Shown here: positions 10,816-18,499 of the stretch, piece after piece | Numbering within the stretch: position 1 is the first letter of the stretch | Layout: each line of letters starts with the position of its first letter | Assembly (NCBI RefSeq): GCF_012641265.1 | Contig: NZ_JABAHZ010000002.1 | Coordinates: forward strand, 62,001-126,000 | Source of the DNA: Chitinophaga eiseniae | GTDB taxonomy: Bacteria > Bacteroidota > Bacteroidia > Chitinophagales > Chitinophagaceae | DNA length: 64,000 bases | Direction of reading: 5' to 3' | Notes under the pieces: generated by a model | Seen by the model: the letters and a program-made list of their open reading frames with translations, nothing else | What the model was told of the DNA's origin: nothing | Databases searched by the model: none | Position numbers and translations under genes: made by a program

Positions 10816-11463
10816 ATGACTCAAAAAGAGCGCTATGCGTTTGTTCTCAAGTACTTTGAGGAACATGCGCCCAATGCCGAAACAGAACTGATCTACGACA
10901 ATCCATACCAATTACTGGTAGCTGTTATCCTGTCTGCGCAATGCACAGATAAACGCGTGAATATGACCACCCCGGCCATCTTTGAGCAATACCCGGATGT
11001 ATACGCCCTGAGTAAAGCCACTTTTGATGATCTGTTCCCGCTCATCCGCAGTATCAGCTATCCCAATAATAAGACAAAACACCTGATAGGCATGGCCAAC
11101 ATGGTGGTGGACGACTTTAACGGGGAAATCCCCGCCACAGTAGCAGAACTGGTGAAATTACCAGGCGTAGGGCGCAAAACCGCCAATGTTATTACTTCTG
11201 TAGTACACCAACAACCCAATATGGCCGTAGATACCCACGTATTCCGGGTATCGGCCCGCATTGGCCTCACCACCAACGCCAAAACGCCTCTACAGACCGA
11301 ACTGCAACTGCTAAAACATATACCTAAAGAAAAAGTACATATTGCCCACCATTGGCTCATTTTGCATGGCCGTTACATTTGCGTGGCCAGGAGTCCCAAA
11401 TGCGGAGAATGCGGACTACGCCCGGCCTGTAAGTATTACGCCAAACTTATAAAAGCCAGTTAA
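10816..11463 (+). CDS. nth: Endonuclease III
   Basis: The 215-residue length is typical. The helix-hairpin-helix is LVKLPGVGRKTANV. The catalytic Lys is expected in SAQCTDKRVN, and the catalytic Asp follows the hairpin in MAVDTHVFRVSARIGL. Four C-terminal cysteines in the C-x6-C-x2-C-x5-C pattern bind a 4Fe-4S cluster. The enzyme removes oxidised pyrimidines and cuts the abasic site (bifunctional glycosylase/lyase). The next gene starts two bases after the stop, so the two are co-transcribed. Confidence 0.97.
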   Translation: MTQKERYAFVLKYFEEHAPNAETELIYDNPYQLLVAVILSAQCTDKRVNMTTPAIFEQYPDVYALSKATFDDLFPLIRSISYPNNKTKHLIGMANMVVDDFNGEIPATVAELVKLPGVGRKTANVITSVVHQQPNMAVDTHVFRVSARIGLTTNAKTPLQTELQLLKHIPKEKVHIAHHWLILHGRYICVARSPKCGECGLRPACKYYAKLIKAS

Positions 11464-11465
11464 TC

Positions 11466-12194
11466 ATGCGTCCATTCCTGACCGCTGCCTGGAGAAAGCT
11501 GTTAATGATCAATTTTGAAACTGATCCGGCAGTGCTTCGTCATTGGCTGCCGGCACATACGGAACTCGATACCTGGAATAACACCCACTATATCAGCCTG
11601 GTAGGATTTCTCTTCGAAAATACCCGGGTAAAAGGCTTCAGTTTGCCAGGCCATCGTACTTTTGAAGAGGTCAACCTTCGCTTCTACGTTCGTTATAAAG
11701 AAAACGGTAACTGGAAAAGAGGGGTGGTATTTGTAAAAGAGCTGGTTCCAAAACCACTTATCACCCTGGTAGCCAACACTATTTACCGCGAAAGGTATGC
11801 TACCCATGAAATGAGCCATAGCTGGCAATACCCGGATGCACACACCCTCGAAGTGAACTACCGGTGGAAGGTAGCAAATGAATGGAACCATTTATCCGCC
11901 AAGGCGTTGCAGGCCACGCAACCGATACTACCTGGCAGTGAAGCCGAATTTATTACCGAACATTACTGGGGATATACCCAGCTGAACGCACATACTACCA
12001 GCGAGTACCAGGTTACACATCCTCAATGGGAAATTCATCCGGTGACCGATTTTGATTATCATTGCAATGTCTGTGCTTTGTATGGCAGCAGTTTTGAGCC
12101 CATGTTGCAGCAACAACCGCTCAGTGCCTTGCTGGCGGTGGGTTCAGATATAGCCGTAATGCCTGGCAAAACCATCCGGCAGGGTACTCTGTAA
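11466..12194 (+). CDS. DUF2071 (YqjF-like) family protein
   Basis: The 242-residue protein opens with AAWRKLLMINFETDPAVLRHWLPAHTELDTW, followed by ISLVGFLFENTRVKGF and NLRFYVRY. That is the pattern of the DUF2071/YqjF family, which is related to the acetoacetate decarboxylase fold. The biochemical role is not known. The family's predicted small-molecule-binding barrel is soluble and no signal peptide is present. It is tightly coupled to nth (two bases apart), but no functional link is obvious. Confidence 0.8.
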   Translation: MRPFLTAAWRKLLMINFETDPAVLRHWLPAHTELDTWNNTHYISLVGFLFENTRVKGFSLPGHRTFEEVNLRFYVRYKENGNWKRGVVFVKELVPKPLITLVANTIYRERYATHEMSHSWQYPDAHTLEVNYRWKVANEWNHLSAKALQATQPILPGSEAEFITEHYWGYTQLNAHTTSEYQVTHPQWEIHPVTDFDYHCNVCALYGSSFEPMLQQQPLSALLAVGSDIAVMPGKTIRQGTL

Positions 12195-12298
12195 ACAACA
12201 AAAGTTTCTTTTAGCCGTCATTAATTTCAGCTATAACTATCATTTTTTATTTATCTTAAACAGTTCATTAAGATTCAATAAATTAAGTATTAGTCGTT

Positions 12299-13510
12299 AT
12301 GAGATTAGCTGTTAGGGTACAACTATCGTTTATGATGTTCCTCGAATTCTTTATCTGGGGAGCCTGGTTTGTTACATTGGGCACTTTCGTGCTGAAGAAT
12401 CTGCAAGGCACCACCGACAGCCAGGTGGGAGTGGCATTTCTGACCCAGTCTATTGGTGCGGTGATAGCCCCGTTCATTGTAGGTATTATTGCCGATCGTT
12501 TTATTTCCGCACAAATTATCCTGGGCGTCATCCATCTGCTGGGAGCTGCGCTGTTGTGGACCTGTTCCGGCATGACTAGCTTCGATAGTTTTTACCCGTT
12601 GCTGCTGGCGTATATGATCCTCTACATGCCTACACTGGCGCTGGTAAATTCTATTTCCTTCCGGCAAATGAGTGATCCCAGCAAGGAGTTTTCTTTTATT
12701 CGTGTATTCGGTACCGTAGGCTGGATCATTGCAGGCCTGTTGATCGGTTGGCTGAACTGGGAAAAAACCAATTCACTCGACCTCACCTTTAAAATGGCCA
12801 CAGCAGCATCTGTATTATTGGGGGTGTTCAGCTTTACCCTGCCCAAAACGCCACCAGCAAAGAAAGGCACGGAAATTTCTGTCAGGGAAATCCTGGGACT
12901 GGATGCTATTCGCATGTTGAAAAACCGTTCTTACCTATTGTTTTTCCTGTCCTCTATCGCCATCTGTATCCCGCTGGCATTCTATTATAATTTCACCAAC
13001 CCATTTTTGAATGAGATAGGCATGAATGCCGCTGCCGGCAAGCAATCTATGGGTCAAATGTCGGAGTTCCTGTTTATGTTGGTAATGCCCCTGTTCTTTG
13101 CGCGCCTGGGCGTAAAGAAGATGCTGGGATTAGGTATGCTGGCCTGGGTAATCCGGTATACCCTGTTTGCCTATGGAAATATTGATGCCAATTACTGGAT
13201 GCTGATTGCAGGTATTGTGCTCCATGGCATCTGTTATGATTTCTTCTTTGTAACCGGTCAGATTTATACAGATAAAATAGCGGGAGAAGAATTCAAGAGC
13301 TCTGCCCAGGGTTTTGTAACGCTGGCCACTTACGGCGTAGGTATGCTGATCGGATTTTTAATTTCCGGTCCTATCGTGGAGTCTTATAAAACAGCTAATG
13401 GCCATAACTGGCAGCATATCTGGCTAATTCCTGCGGGTATTGCCGCAGTGGTACTGGTGCTGTTTATGTTATTTTTCAGAGATAGTAAGCAAAGTAAGGA
13501 GGCTCATTAA
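12299..13510 (+). CDS. MFS transporter of the nucleoside:H+ symporter (NupG/XapB-like) type
   Basis: The 403-residue membrane protein has twelve predicted helices. It opens with LSFMMFLEFFIWGAWFVTLGTFVL, a start characteristic of the nucleoside:H+ symporter branch of the major facilitator superfamily. Segments such as SFRQMSDPSKEFSFIRVFGTVGWI and GICYDFFFVTGQIYTDK also fit this branch. It should import nucleosides or a related substrate across the inner membrane with protons. The gene is monocistronic, with about 100 bases upstream and a strong hairpin terminator downstream. Confidence 0.83.
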   Translation: MRLAVRVQLSFMMFLEFFIWGAWFVTLGTFVLKNLQGTTDSQVGVAFLTQSIGAVIAPFIVGIIADRFISAQIILGVIHLLGAALLWTCSGMTSFDSFYPLLLAYMILYMPTLALVNSISFRQMSDPSKEFSFIRVFGTVGWIIAGLLIGWLNWEKTNSLDLTFKMATAASVLLGVFSFTLPKTPPAKKGTEISVREILGLDAIRMLKNRSYLLFFLSSIAICIPLAFYYNFTNPFLNEIGMNAAAGKQSMGQMSEFLFMLVMPLFFARLGVKKMLGLGMLAWVIRYTLFAYGNIDANYWMLIAGIVLHGICYDFFFVTGQIYTDKIAGEEFKSSAQGFVTLATYGVGMLIGFLISGPIVESYKTANGHNWQHIWLIPAGIAAVVLVLFMLFFRDSKQSKEAH

Positions 13511-13522
13511 TATTCATTGATT

Positions 13523-13574
13523 TCTATAAAAGCAAAAGGGTTATGCGATCACATAACCCTTTTGCTTTTATAGA
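13523..13574. terminator. Bidirectional terminator behind the NupG-like gene
   Basis: The stem is about 23 bp (13523-13545 with 13552-13574) around a 6-base loop. The core is AGCAAAAGGGTTATG, and the arms end in A- and T-rich tracts. It lies between two convergent genes and can serve both. Confidence 0.8.
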
Positions 13575-13586
13575 GATGCTTTGTAT

Positions 13587-14174
13587 TTAACTCACTTTTA
13601 CGAAGATGGCTTTACCAAAGGAATGGTTTACTTCTACCAGTACCAGTGTACCGTTTTCATATTTATATACGTTCTTTCTTCCTTCGGGTAATATGAGTTC
13701 ATACATGCCCCCACCTATTGACTTCACCGGCAGAAATAGCCCGAGTGTTTCGGAGAAGACCCGGCTCAGCTGCTTGGGCTCCGCAAAATAGAGATCTGCC
13801 ACGCAGGCTTCTATTTCGGCATTGTCCAGCGTTGACTTTTCACCATTGACTATAATCGTATATTCTTTCCCGTTACGACGGGTAAGTGTTTGCTTATCTT
13901 CCCCATTTTTAGTGATCCGGGAAGATTTGGCCGTATTGAGCACGTTGTTACTGTATTCATTTACGATGTCGCTGTTTACCTTAGACAACATCACTTGTAT
14001 ACGTGTTTTGATAACGATGCTTTTTGTTTGCCCGTTTACTTTCCTGTTAGCTTCTATGGTGCCGACTGCATGGTTAGCTACGCGTACTTCGAAAGTATTG
14101 GTTTGTGCATATGCCTGCGCATACAGTACAGCTGATGTTATAACGGTAAACAATACACGAAAAAGGTTATTCAT
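13587..14174 (-). CDS. Exported DUF6134-like protein
   Basis: The protein has 195 residues from the ATG at 14174, which starts a good signal peptide (MNNLFRVLFTVITSAVLYAQ, cleavage after AYAQ). A longer frame upstream to 14264 would lack that signal and would cross the korA terminator. The mature part is beta-rich (FEVRVANHAVGTIEANRK, then LPEGRKNVYKYENGTLV) and resembles DUF6134, a family of small secreted Bacteroidota proteins of unknown function. It is a single gene. Confidence 0.6.
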   Translation of the reverse strand: MNNLFRVLFTVITSAVLYAQAYAQTNTFEVRVANHAVGTIEANRKVNGQTKSIVIKTRIQVMLSKVNSDIVNEYSNNVLNTAKSSRITKNGEDKQTLTRRNGKEYTIIVNGEKSTLDNAEIEACVADLYFAEPKQLSRVFSETLGLFLPVKSIGGGMYELILPEGRKNVYKYENGTLVLVEVNHSFGKAIFVKVS

Positions 14175-14249
14175 AATACCTGGCTTGATCAAAAAATATT
14201 TTTTATAGAGATAGGTAGCTGTAAATCCTCTCCCCATATAGGAAAATAC

Positions 14250-14281
14250 AAAAAATCCTGTCACGATAGACAGGATTTTTT
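14250..14281 (-). terminator. Terminator of korA
   Basis: The arms AAAAATCCTGTC (14251-14262) and GACAGGATTTTT (14269-14280) pair perfectly around a 6-base loop. Read leftward the stem ends in a U-run. Confidence 0.85.
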
Positions 14282-14317
14282 ATTGTGTGCCATAAATAAT
14301 ATCTGGTGACTGGCAGA

Positions 14318-16168
14318 CTAAGCCAGCATTTCTTTGATCTTGGTAACCAGTTCGCCTTTAGTGATGGGTACGCCCATGATCTTATTATAACCATGTGCAT
14401 CGATCAGAAACTGGTCGCGGATAATTTTGATCAATTGACCGTTATTGATTTCCGGAATCAGCACTTTATCGTAGCTGTGCAGAATTTCGCCGAGGTTCTT
14501 CGGGAAGGGGCGGATATGGCGGATGTGTACATGCGCCACTTCGTGTCCTTCGGCCAGCAGGTCCAGTACGGCACTCTTGATAGCGCCGTAGGTTGATCCC
14601 CAGCCGAGTACGAGCACTTTACCTTTTTCCGGACCCAGCTCTATCTTCTGCAGTGGAATATGTTCTGCTATTTTATCAACTTTCTCCTGGCGAATTTTCA
14701 CCATTAGCTGGTGATTTTCCGGATCGTAGCTTACGTTACCAGTGATATTTTGCTTTTCGAGTCCACCGATACGGTGTTCCAGGCCGGGAGTGCCGGGCAC
14801 GGCCCAGGGTCGTACCAGGTTTTCATCGCGGTGGTAAGGCAGGAATTGCTCCTCTCCTTCCTCCAGTCCTTTCTTAAACTTCACTGCAATCTGCGGCAGA
14901 TCGGCTGCTTTAGGGAAGCGCCAGGGTTCTGAACCGTTGGCAATGTATCCATCGCTGAGGAAGATAACCGGTGTCATGTGTTGCACTGCGATACGAAATG
15001 CTTCAAAAACGGCGTCGAAGCAATCTGCTGGTGTAGAAGCCGAGATCACCGGCATCGGACATTCGCCGTTACGGCCATAATAAGCCTGTAAAAGGTCGGA
15101 TTGTTCCGTTTTGGTAGGTAGGCCGGTAGAAGGTCCTCCACGTTGAATGTCAACAATTAAAAGCGGAATTTCGAGCATTACCGCCAAACCCATGGCTTCG
15201 CCTTTCAGTGCCATACCCGGACCGGAAGTAGTGGTAATTCCCATATGTCCGCCATAGGAAGCGCCGATAGCGGAAGTAATACCGGCTATTTCGTCTTCCG
15301 CCTGGAAGGTACGGATACCAAAATTCTTGAAGCGGCTCAATTCGTGCAGGATATCGGAAGCCGGTGTAATGGGGTAAGTACCCAGGAACAGTGGCAGATC
15401 AGCTTTCTGTGAAGCGGCTACGAGGCCGTAGGCCAGCGCCGTGTTACCGGTAATACTGCGGTAGGTGCCGGGTTCCATGCGGGCTTTTTCCACGCGATAG
15501 CGGGTGGTAAAGGCTTCTACGGTGTCGGCAAAGTTATAGCCGGCATGCAGCACTTTCAGGTTGCTTTCCAGTATTTCTGGTTTTTTTCCGAATTTCTCTT
15601 TGAGGAACGTTTCGGTATTTTCCATGTTACGGTCGTACAGCCAGTAGAGGAAGCCCAGTACAAACATGTTTTTGGCCCGGTCTTTCTCTTTCATGCCGAG
15701 GGAAGAATCTTTCAGGGCTTCCCTGGTCATTTTGGTAACGTCCATGGTATGCAGCTGGTAAGCTGCCAGTGAACCATCTTCCAGGGGATTTACTCCTTCC
15801 GGATAGTTGGCGAGACGGAGGTTTTTAGCATCAAAGCCATCAGTATTGGCCAGGATGATGCCTCCTTTTTTGAGTCCCTTGAGGTTAGCCTTCAACGCAG
15901 CCGCATTCATGGCTACGAGCACATCGCAGGCATCTCCAGGGGTGAATATCCTGTTAGATGAAAAATGTAGCTGGAAACCACTCACACCTGGTAAGGTTCC
16001 TATTGGGGCACGTATTTCGGCCGGAAAATCCGGGAATGTGCTGAGGTCATTACCAAATAAAGCGGTATTATTTGAAAACTGGGTACCTGTTAACTGCATC
16101 CCATCTCCACTGTCACCCGCAAATTTTATCACTACATCCTCCAGCTGTTGAATCGAAGTATTAGGCAT
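14318..16168 (-). CDS. korA: 2-oxoacid:ferredoxin oxidoreductase subunit alpha (gamma-alpha fusion, KorA type)
   Basis: The 616-residue length fits the fused gamma-alpha form. Residues about 1-200 form the gamma domain (KFAGDSGDGMQLTGTQFSNN; FPAEIRAPIGTLPGVSGFQ). The alpha PYR domain begins near 225 with GNTALAYGLVAASQKADLP and contains YPITPASDILHELSRF and TTTSGPGMALKGEAMGLAV. The enzyme oxidatively decarboxylates 2-oxoglutarate (or another 2-oxoacid) to the CoA thioester while reducing ferredoxin. It needs the thiamine-diphosphate-binding beta subunit. No korB is found on either side: the gene ends at a terminator and the upstream neighbour is divergent. Confidence 0.92.
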   Translation of the reverse strand: MPNTSIQQLEDVVIKFAGDSGDGMQLTGTQFSNNTALFGNDLSTFPDFPAEIRAPIGTLPGVSGFQLHFSSNRIFTPGDACDVLVAMNAAALKANLKGLKKGGIILANTDGFDAKNLRLANYPEGVNPLEDGSLAAYQLHTMDVTKMTREALKDSSLGMKEKDRAKNMFVLGFLYWLYDRNMENTETFLKEKFGKKPEILESNLKVLHAGYNFADTVEAFTTRYRVEKARMEPGTYRSITGNTALAYGLVAASQKADLPLFLGTYPITPASDILHELSRFKNFGIRTFQAEDEIAGITSAIGASYGGHMGITTTSGPGMALKGEAMGLAVMLEIPLLIVDIQRGGPSTGLPTKTEQSDLLQAYYGRNGECPMPVISASTPADCFDAVFEAFRIAVQHMTPVIFLSDGYIANGSEPWRFPKAADLPQIAVKFKKGLEEGEEQFLPYHRDENLVRPWAVPGTPGLEHRIGGLEKQNITGNVSYDPENHQLMVKIRQEKVDKIAEHIPLQKIELGPEKGKVLVLGWGSTYGAIKSAVLDLLAEGHEVAHVHIRHIRPFPKNLGEILHSYDKVLIPEINNGQLIKIIRDQFLIDAHGYNKIMGVPITKGELVTKIKEMLA

Positions 16169-16452
16169 CTATTTATTCTTTTAAAGGTATTCTTTATTTA
16201 AAGATGTAAATTTAGGTAATCGGCCGGTGTTATTGTGCTATGAGGCAATATTATTCCCGATCCGATTACAAAAGTACACAACTTTAGTAGACTATTATGG
16301 CTTAAAGCCGGGCCGCTCATTACTTATTGTTATGGGTGATAACATGAAGTTATTGGTTATAAAAATGCTAATTTTGGCCGGATTTGAGGGATATAAACGC
16401 CCTGGTATTAAATCAAATCGTATTTTTAACCCATAAATTTAAACTATACTTT

Positions 16453-17193
16453 ATGGCACTATTTCAATCGAATAACCCTGTACTGAAACAAAGTGTGTTT
16501 GACAAAGCTCCTCATATGGTGGGAGAAACCATGACTATCCGTGGTACTGTTAACAAAATGTCCTTTATGTTGCTGTTATTGATGGCAGCGGCAGTTTTTT
16601 CCTGGGGTCAATTTTTCAGAAACGGCAGCTCGGTGATGCCGCTGGCTATAGGTGGCGCTATTGGTGGTTTTATACTTGCCATGGTGATTATTTTCAAAAA
16701 AGAATGGGCTGGTTACCTGGCTCCTGCCTATGCGTTGGCAGAAGGATTATTCCTGGGTGCTATCTCCGCAATTTTTGAAGCCCAATGGCACGGTATCGTG
16801 TTACAGGCGGTTGGACTTACCTTTGGTACTTTTATCGCCATGCTGGTATTGTACCGCACGGGAGTTATCCGGGCAACAGAACGTTTTAAAGCTATTGTAA
16901 TGACTGCTACCCTGGGTATTGCTGTTTTCTACCTGATAGCCCTGGTACTGCGTTTGTTTCATATTGAAATGCCGTTAATCCACAGCAGTGGTACTTTCGG
17001 TATTCTTTTTTCACTCGTTGTGGTGGGTATTGCAGCCCTGAACCTGATCCTCGACTTTGATATGATTGAACAGGGAGCTGCACAGGGTGCACCTAAATAT
17101 TTTGAATGGTATGCTTCCTTCGGGTTAATGGTAACCCTGGTTTGGTTATACCTGGAAATATTGCGCCTGCTGAGTAAGTTGAACAGAAGATAA
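16453..17193 (+). CDS. Bax inhibitor-1/YccA family membrane protein
   Basis: The protein has 246 residues from the ATG at 16453; the frame is open further upstream to 16384 but that part looks non-coding. Seven membrane segments follow a short cytoplasmic start (SNNPVLKQSVFDKAPHM). LAEGLFLGAIS and the last helices with LNLILDFDMIEQGAAQGAPKYFEWY are the family hallmark, including acidic residues in the late helices. In bacteria these proteins act as inner-membrane channels or modulators of membrane proteolysis. A TAATTTTG -7-like element lies at 16369-16376 without a clear -33 partner. Confidence 0.92.
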   Translation: MALFQSNNPVLKQSVFDKAPHMVGETMTIRGTVNKMSFMLLLLMAAAVFSWGQFFRNGSSVMPLAIGGAIGGFILAMVIIFKKEWAGYLAPAYALAEGLFLGAISAIFEAQWHGIVLQAVGLTFGTFIAMLVLYRTGVIRATERFKAIVMTATLGIAVFYLIALVLRLFHIEMPLIHSSGTFGILFSLVVVGIAALNLILDFDMIEQGAAQGAPKYFEWYASFGLMVTLVWLYLEILRLLSKLNRR

Positions 17194-17213
17194 TCACTTC
17201 TTCAATACACTTG

Positions 17214-17246
17214 AAAGCCGTCACCCACCAGGTGGCGGCTTTTTTA
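17214..17246 (+). terminator. Terminator of the Bax-inhibitor-1 gene
   Basis: AAAGCCGTCACC (17214-17225) pairs with GGTGGCGGCTTT (17231-17242) with one wobble and is followed by a T-run. Confidence 0.9.
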
Positions 17247-17249
17247 TTT

Positions 17250-17520
17250 GCGGATAATCGATCCCGTTGTTTTGTTAATATCTTCCAAAAGATATGTTAA
17301 ATGCAGGAGCTTGAAATATTATGGCACCGTAATTGCAAAATCGATCCATAACATCAGATACTTTACATCTTGAGGAGCAGGAAGCAAAGACTTTGAATAA
17401 GCCTACAACTGTTACTACCAGTGTAAATTAACTGAGAACGATATTCAACAAGAGCAATAGTTTGTTTTCATAGGGGTTAATCAAAAAGCCGGTTCCGTAC
17501 GTCTGTACGGCCGGCTTATT
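17250..17520 (+). ncRNA. Possible small RNA ending in an orphan terminator
   Basis: The 465 bases between 17194 and 17658 hold no credible protein gene; the longest frames are a few dozen codons. The previous gene already has its own terminator at 17214-17246. A second strong terminator nevertheless sits at 17486-17517, with nothing coding in front of it. A weak promoter-like match lies at about 17391-17423 (TTTG then TACCAGTG). The simplest reading is a short untranslated transcript. The start is not fixed and the strand is inferred from the terminator. Confidence 0.35.
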
Positions 17521-17525
17521 TCTTT
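17486..17525 (+). terminator. Orphan terminator-like hairpin
   Basis: AAGCCGG (17486-17492) pairs with CCGGCTT (17511-17517). CCGTAC (17495-17500) pairs with GTACGG (17505-17510) around a 4-base loop, leaving a 2-base bulge. It is followed by a T-rich tract and is not behind any recognised gene. Confidence 0.75.
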
Positions 17526-17658
17526 TATACGGATGATTATATCCCCTGCCCATTTCTCTCCTTTCTTATTTAGCCACTCCCGGGAAATTTAACTGCGCCA
17601 TAGGGGTATCGCTGTTGGTATACGTCATTTTTTAAATCGACCCCTTAAAACAGCAATT

Positions 17659-18405
17659 ATGAAGAAGCAATTTATTATCACATATACCAGTTTAAGTATC
17701 GGATGGCTACTATTAATGATAGTGATCTTCAGTATTATACTGTCCAGCTGCAACAAGGACAATATTTCCGGATCTGGCAATGTGGTGAAGGAAACCCGCA
17801 ATGTGGGTGCATTCACCGACCTGGAGGTATCAGGGCCTTTTGAAGTACGGCTAATACAGGAAGGCAATGGCGCTGTGGAGATCCGTGCAGAAGACAATAT
17901 TATTGGTGTAATAGAAACGGGTATCCACAACAACAGTTTGTTTGTGCGTTTGCGTAACCGGGTAAACCTGCGCCGTCATTTGCCCATAAAGATATATGTG
18001 CACAACTCCATTTTTCAGCGGGTGAAATTTGATGGCAGCGGTTCTTTAGATAATAAGGATACCATACATACTTCCCTTTTCAAGTATGAGCTAAACGGCA
18101 GCGGGGATGCCTCTCTGGTGCTGAATACAGGGGACCTGAACACCACTGTTAATGGGTCGGGGAATATTGGATTGAAAGGACTGGCTACTACCTTGAACAG
18201 TGAGATCAATGGGAGCGGGAAGATAGCAGCGATGAACCTGGAGGCGCAGAATGCGATTATTACCATCCGGGGTTCCGGCGATCATGCGGTGTATGTGCAT
18301 AAAAACCTGGAGGCGAGGATTTATGGAAGCGGGAATATTTTCTACACCGGGGAAGCCAGTTTGATAGCCGATGTAAAAGGTTCCGGAAAAATTATCAAGC
18401 AATAA
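17659..18405 (+). CDS. Head-GIN domain (DUF2807) lipoprotein
   Basis: The 248-residue protein has a long hydrophobic signal segment ending in ILSSC, a lipobox with Cys near residue 31. The mature part begins with the usual SGSGNVVKETRNVGAFTDLEVSG-type opening. It then runs as a right-handed beta-helix with recurring GSG turns (NGSGDASL, NGSGNIGL, NGSGKI, RGSGDHAV, YGSGNIFY, KGSGK). DUF2807 proteins are exported Bacteroidota proteins of unknown function, probably surface adhesion or polysaccharide contact. It is a single gene with its own terminator. Confidence 0.9.
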   Translation: MKKQFIITYTSLSIGWLLLMIVIFSIILSSCNKDNISGSGNVVKETRNVGAFTDLEVSGPFEVRLIQEGNGAVEIRAEDNIIGVIETGIHNNSLFVRLRNRVNLRRHLPIKIYVHNSIFQRVKFDGSGSLDNKDTIHTSLFKYELNGSGDASLVLNTGDLNTTVNGSGNIGLKGLATTLNSEINGSGKIAAMNLEAQNAIITIRGSGDHAVYVHKNLEARIYGSGNIFYTGEASLIADVKGSGKIIKQ

Positions 18406-18448
18406 TTTCGTATAGCCTACATAGTTATACTGTCTGTGTTTATAACGA

Positions 18449-18476
18449 AAAGGCCCCCGCATCTGCGGAGGCCTTT
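18449..18476. terminator. Bidirectional terminator between the DUF2807 gene and the RGG-repeat gene
   Basis: AAGGCC and CGCA arms pair with TGCG and GGCCTT with small internal mismatches around a 2-base loop. It is flanked by A- and T-rich tracts and lies between convergent genes. Confidence 0.75.
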
Positions 18477-18499
18477 ATTATTTGAGGATGGTTCCTTTA

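Noticed and set aside
16227-16436. A 69-codon frame between korA and the Bax-inhibitor-1 gene
   Set aside because: No family resemblance, it overlaps the probable promoter region and lacks coding character.
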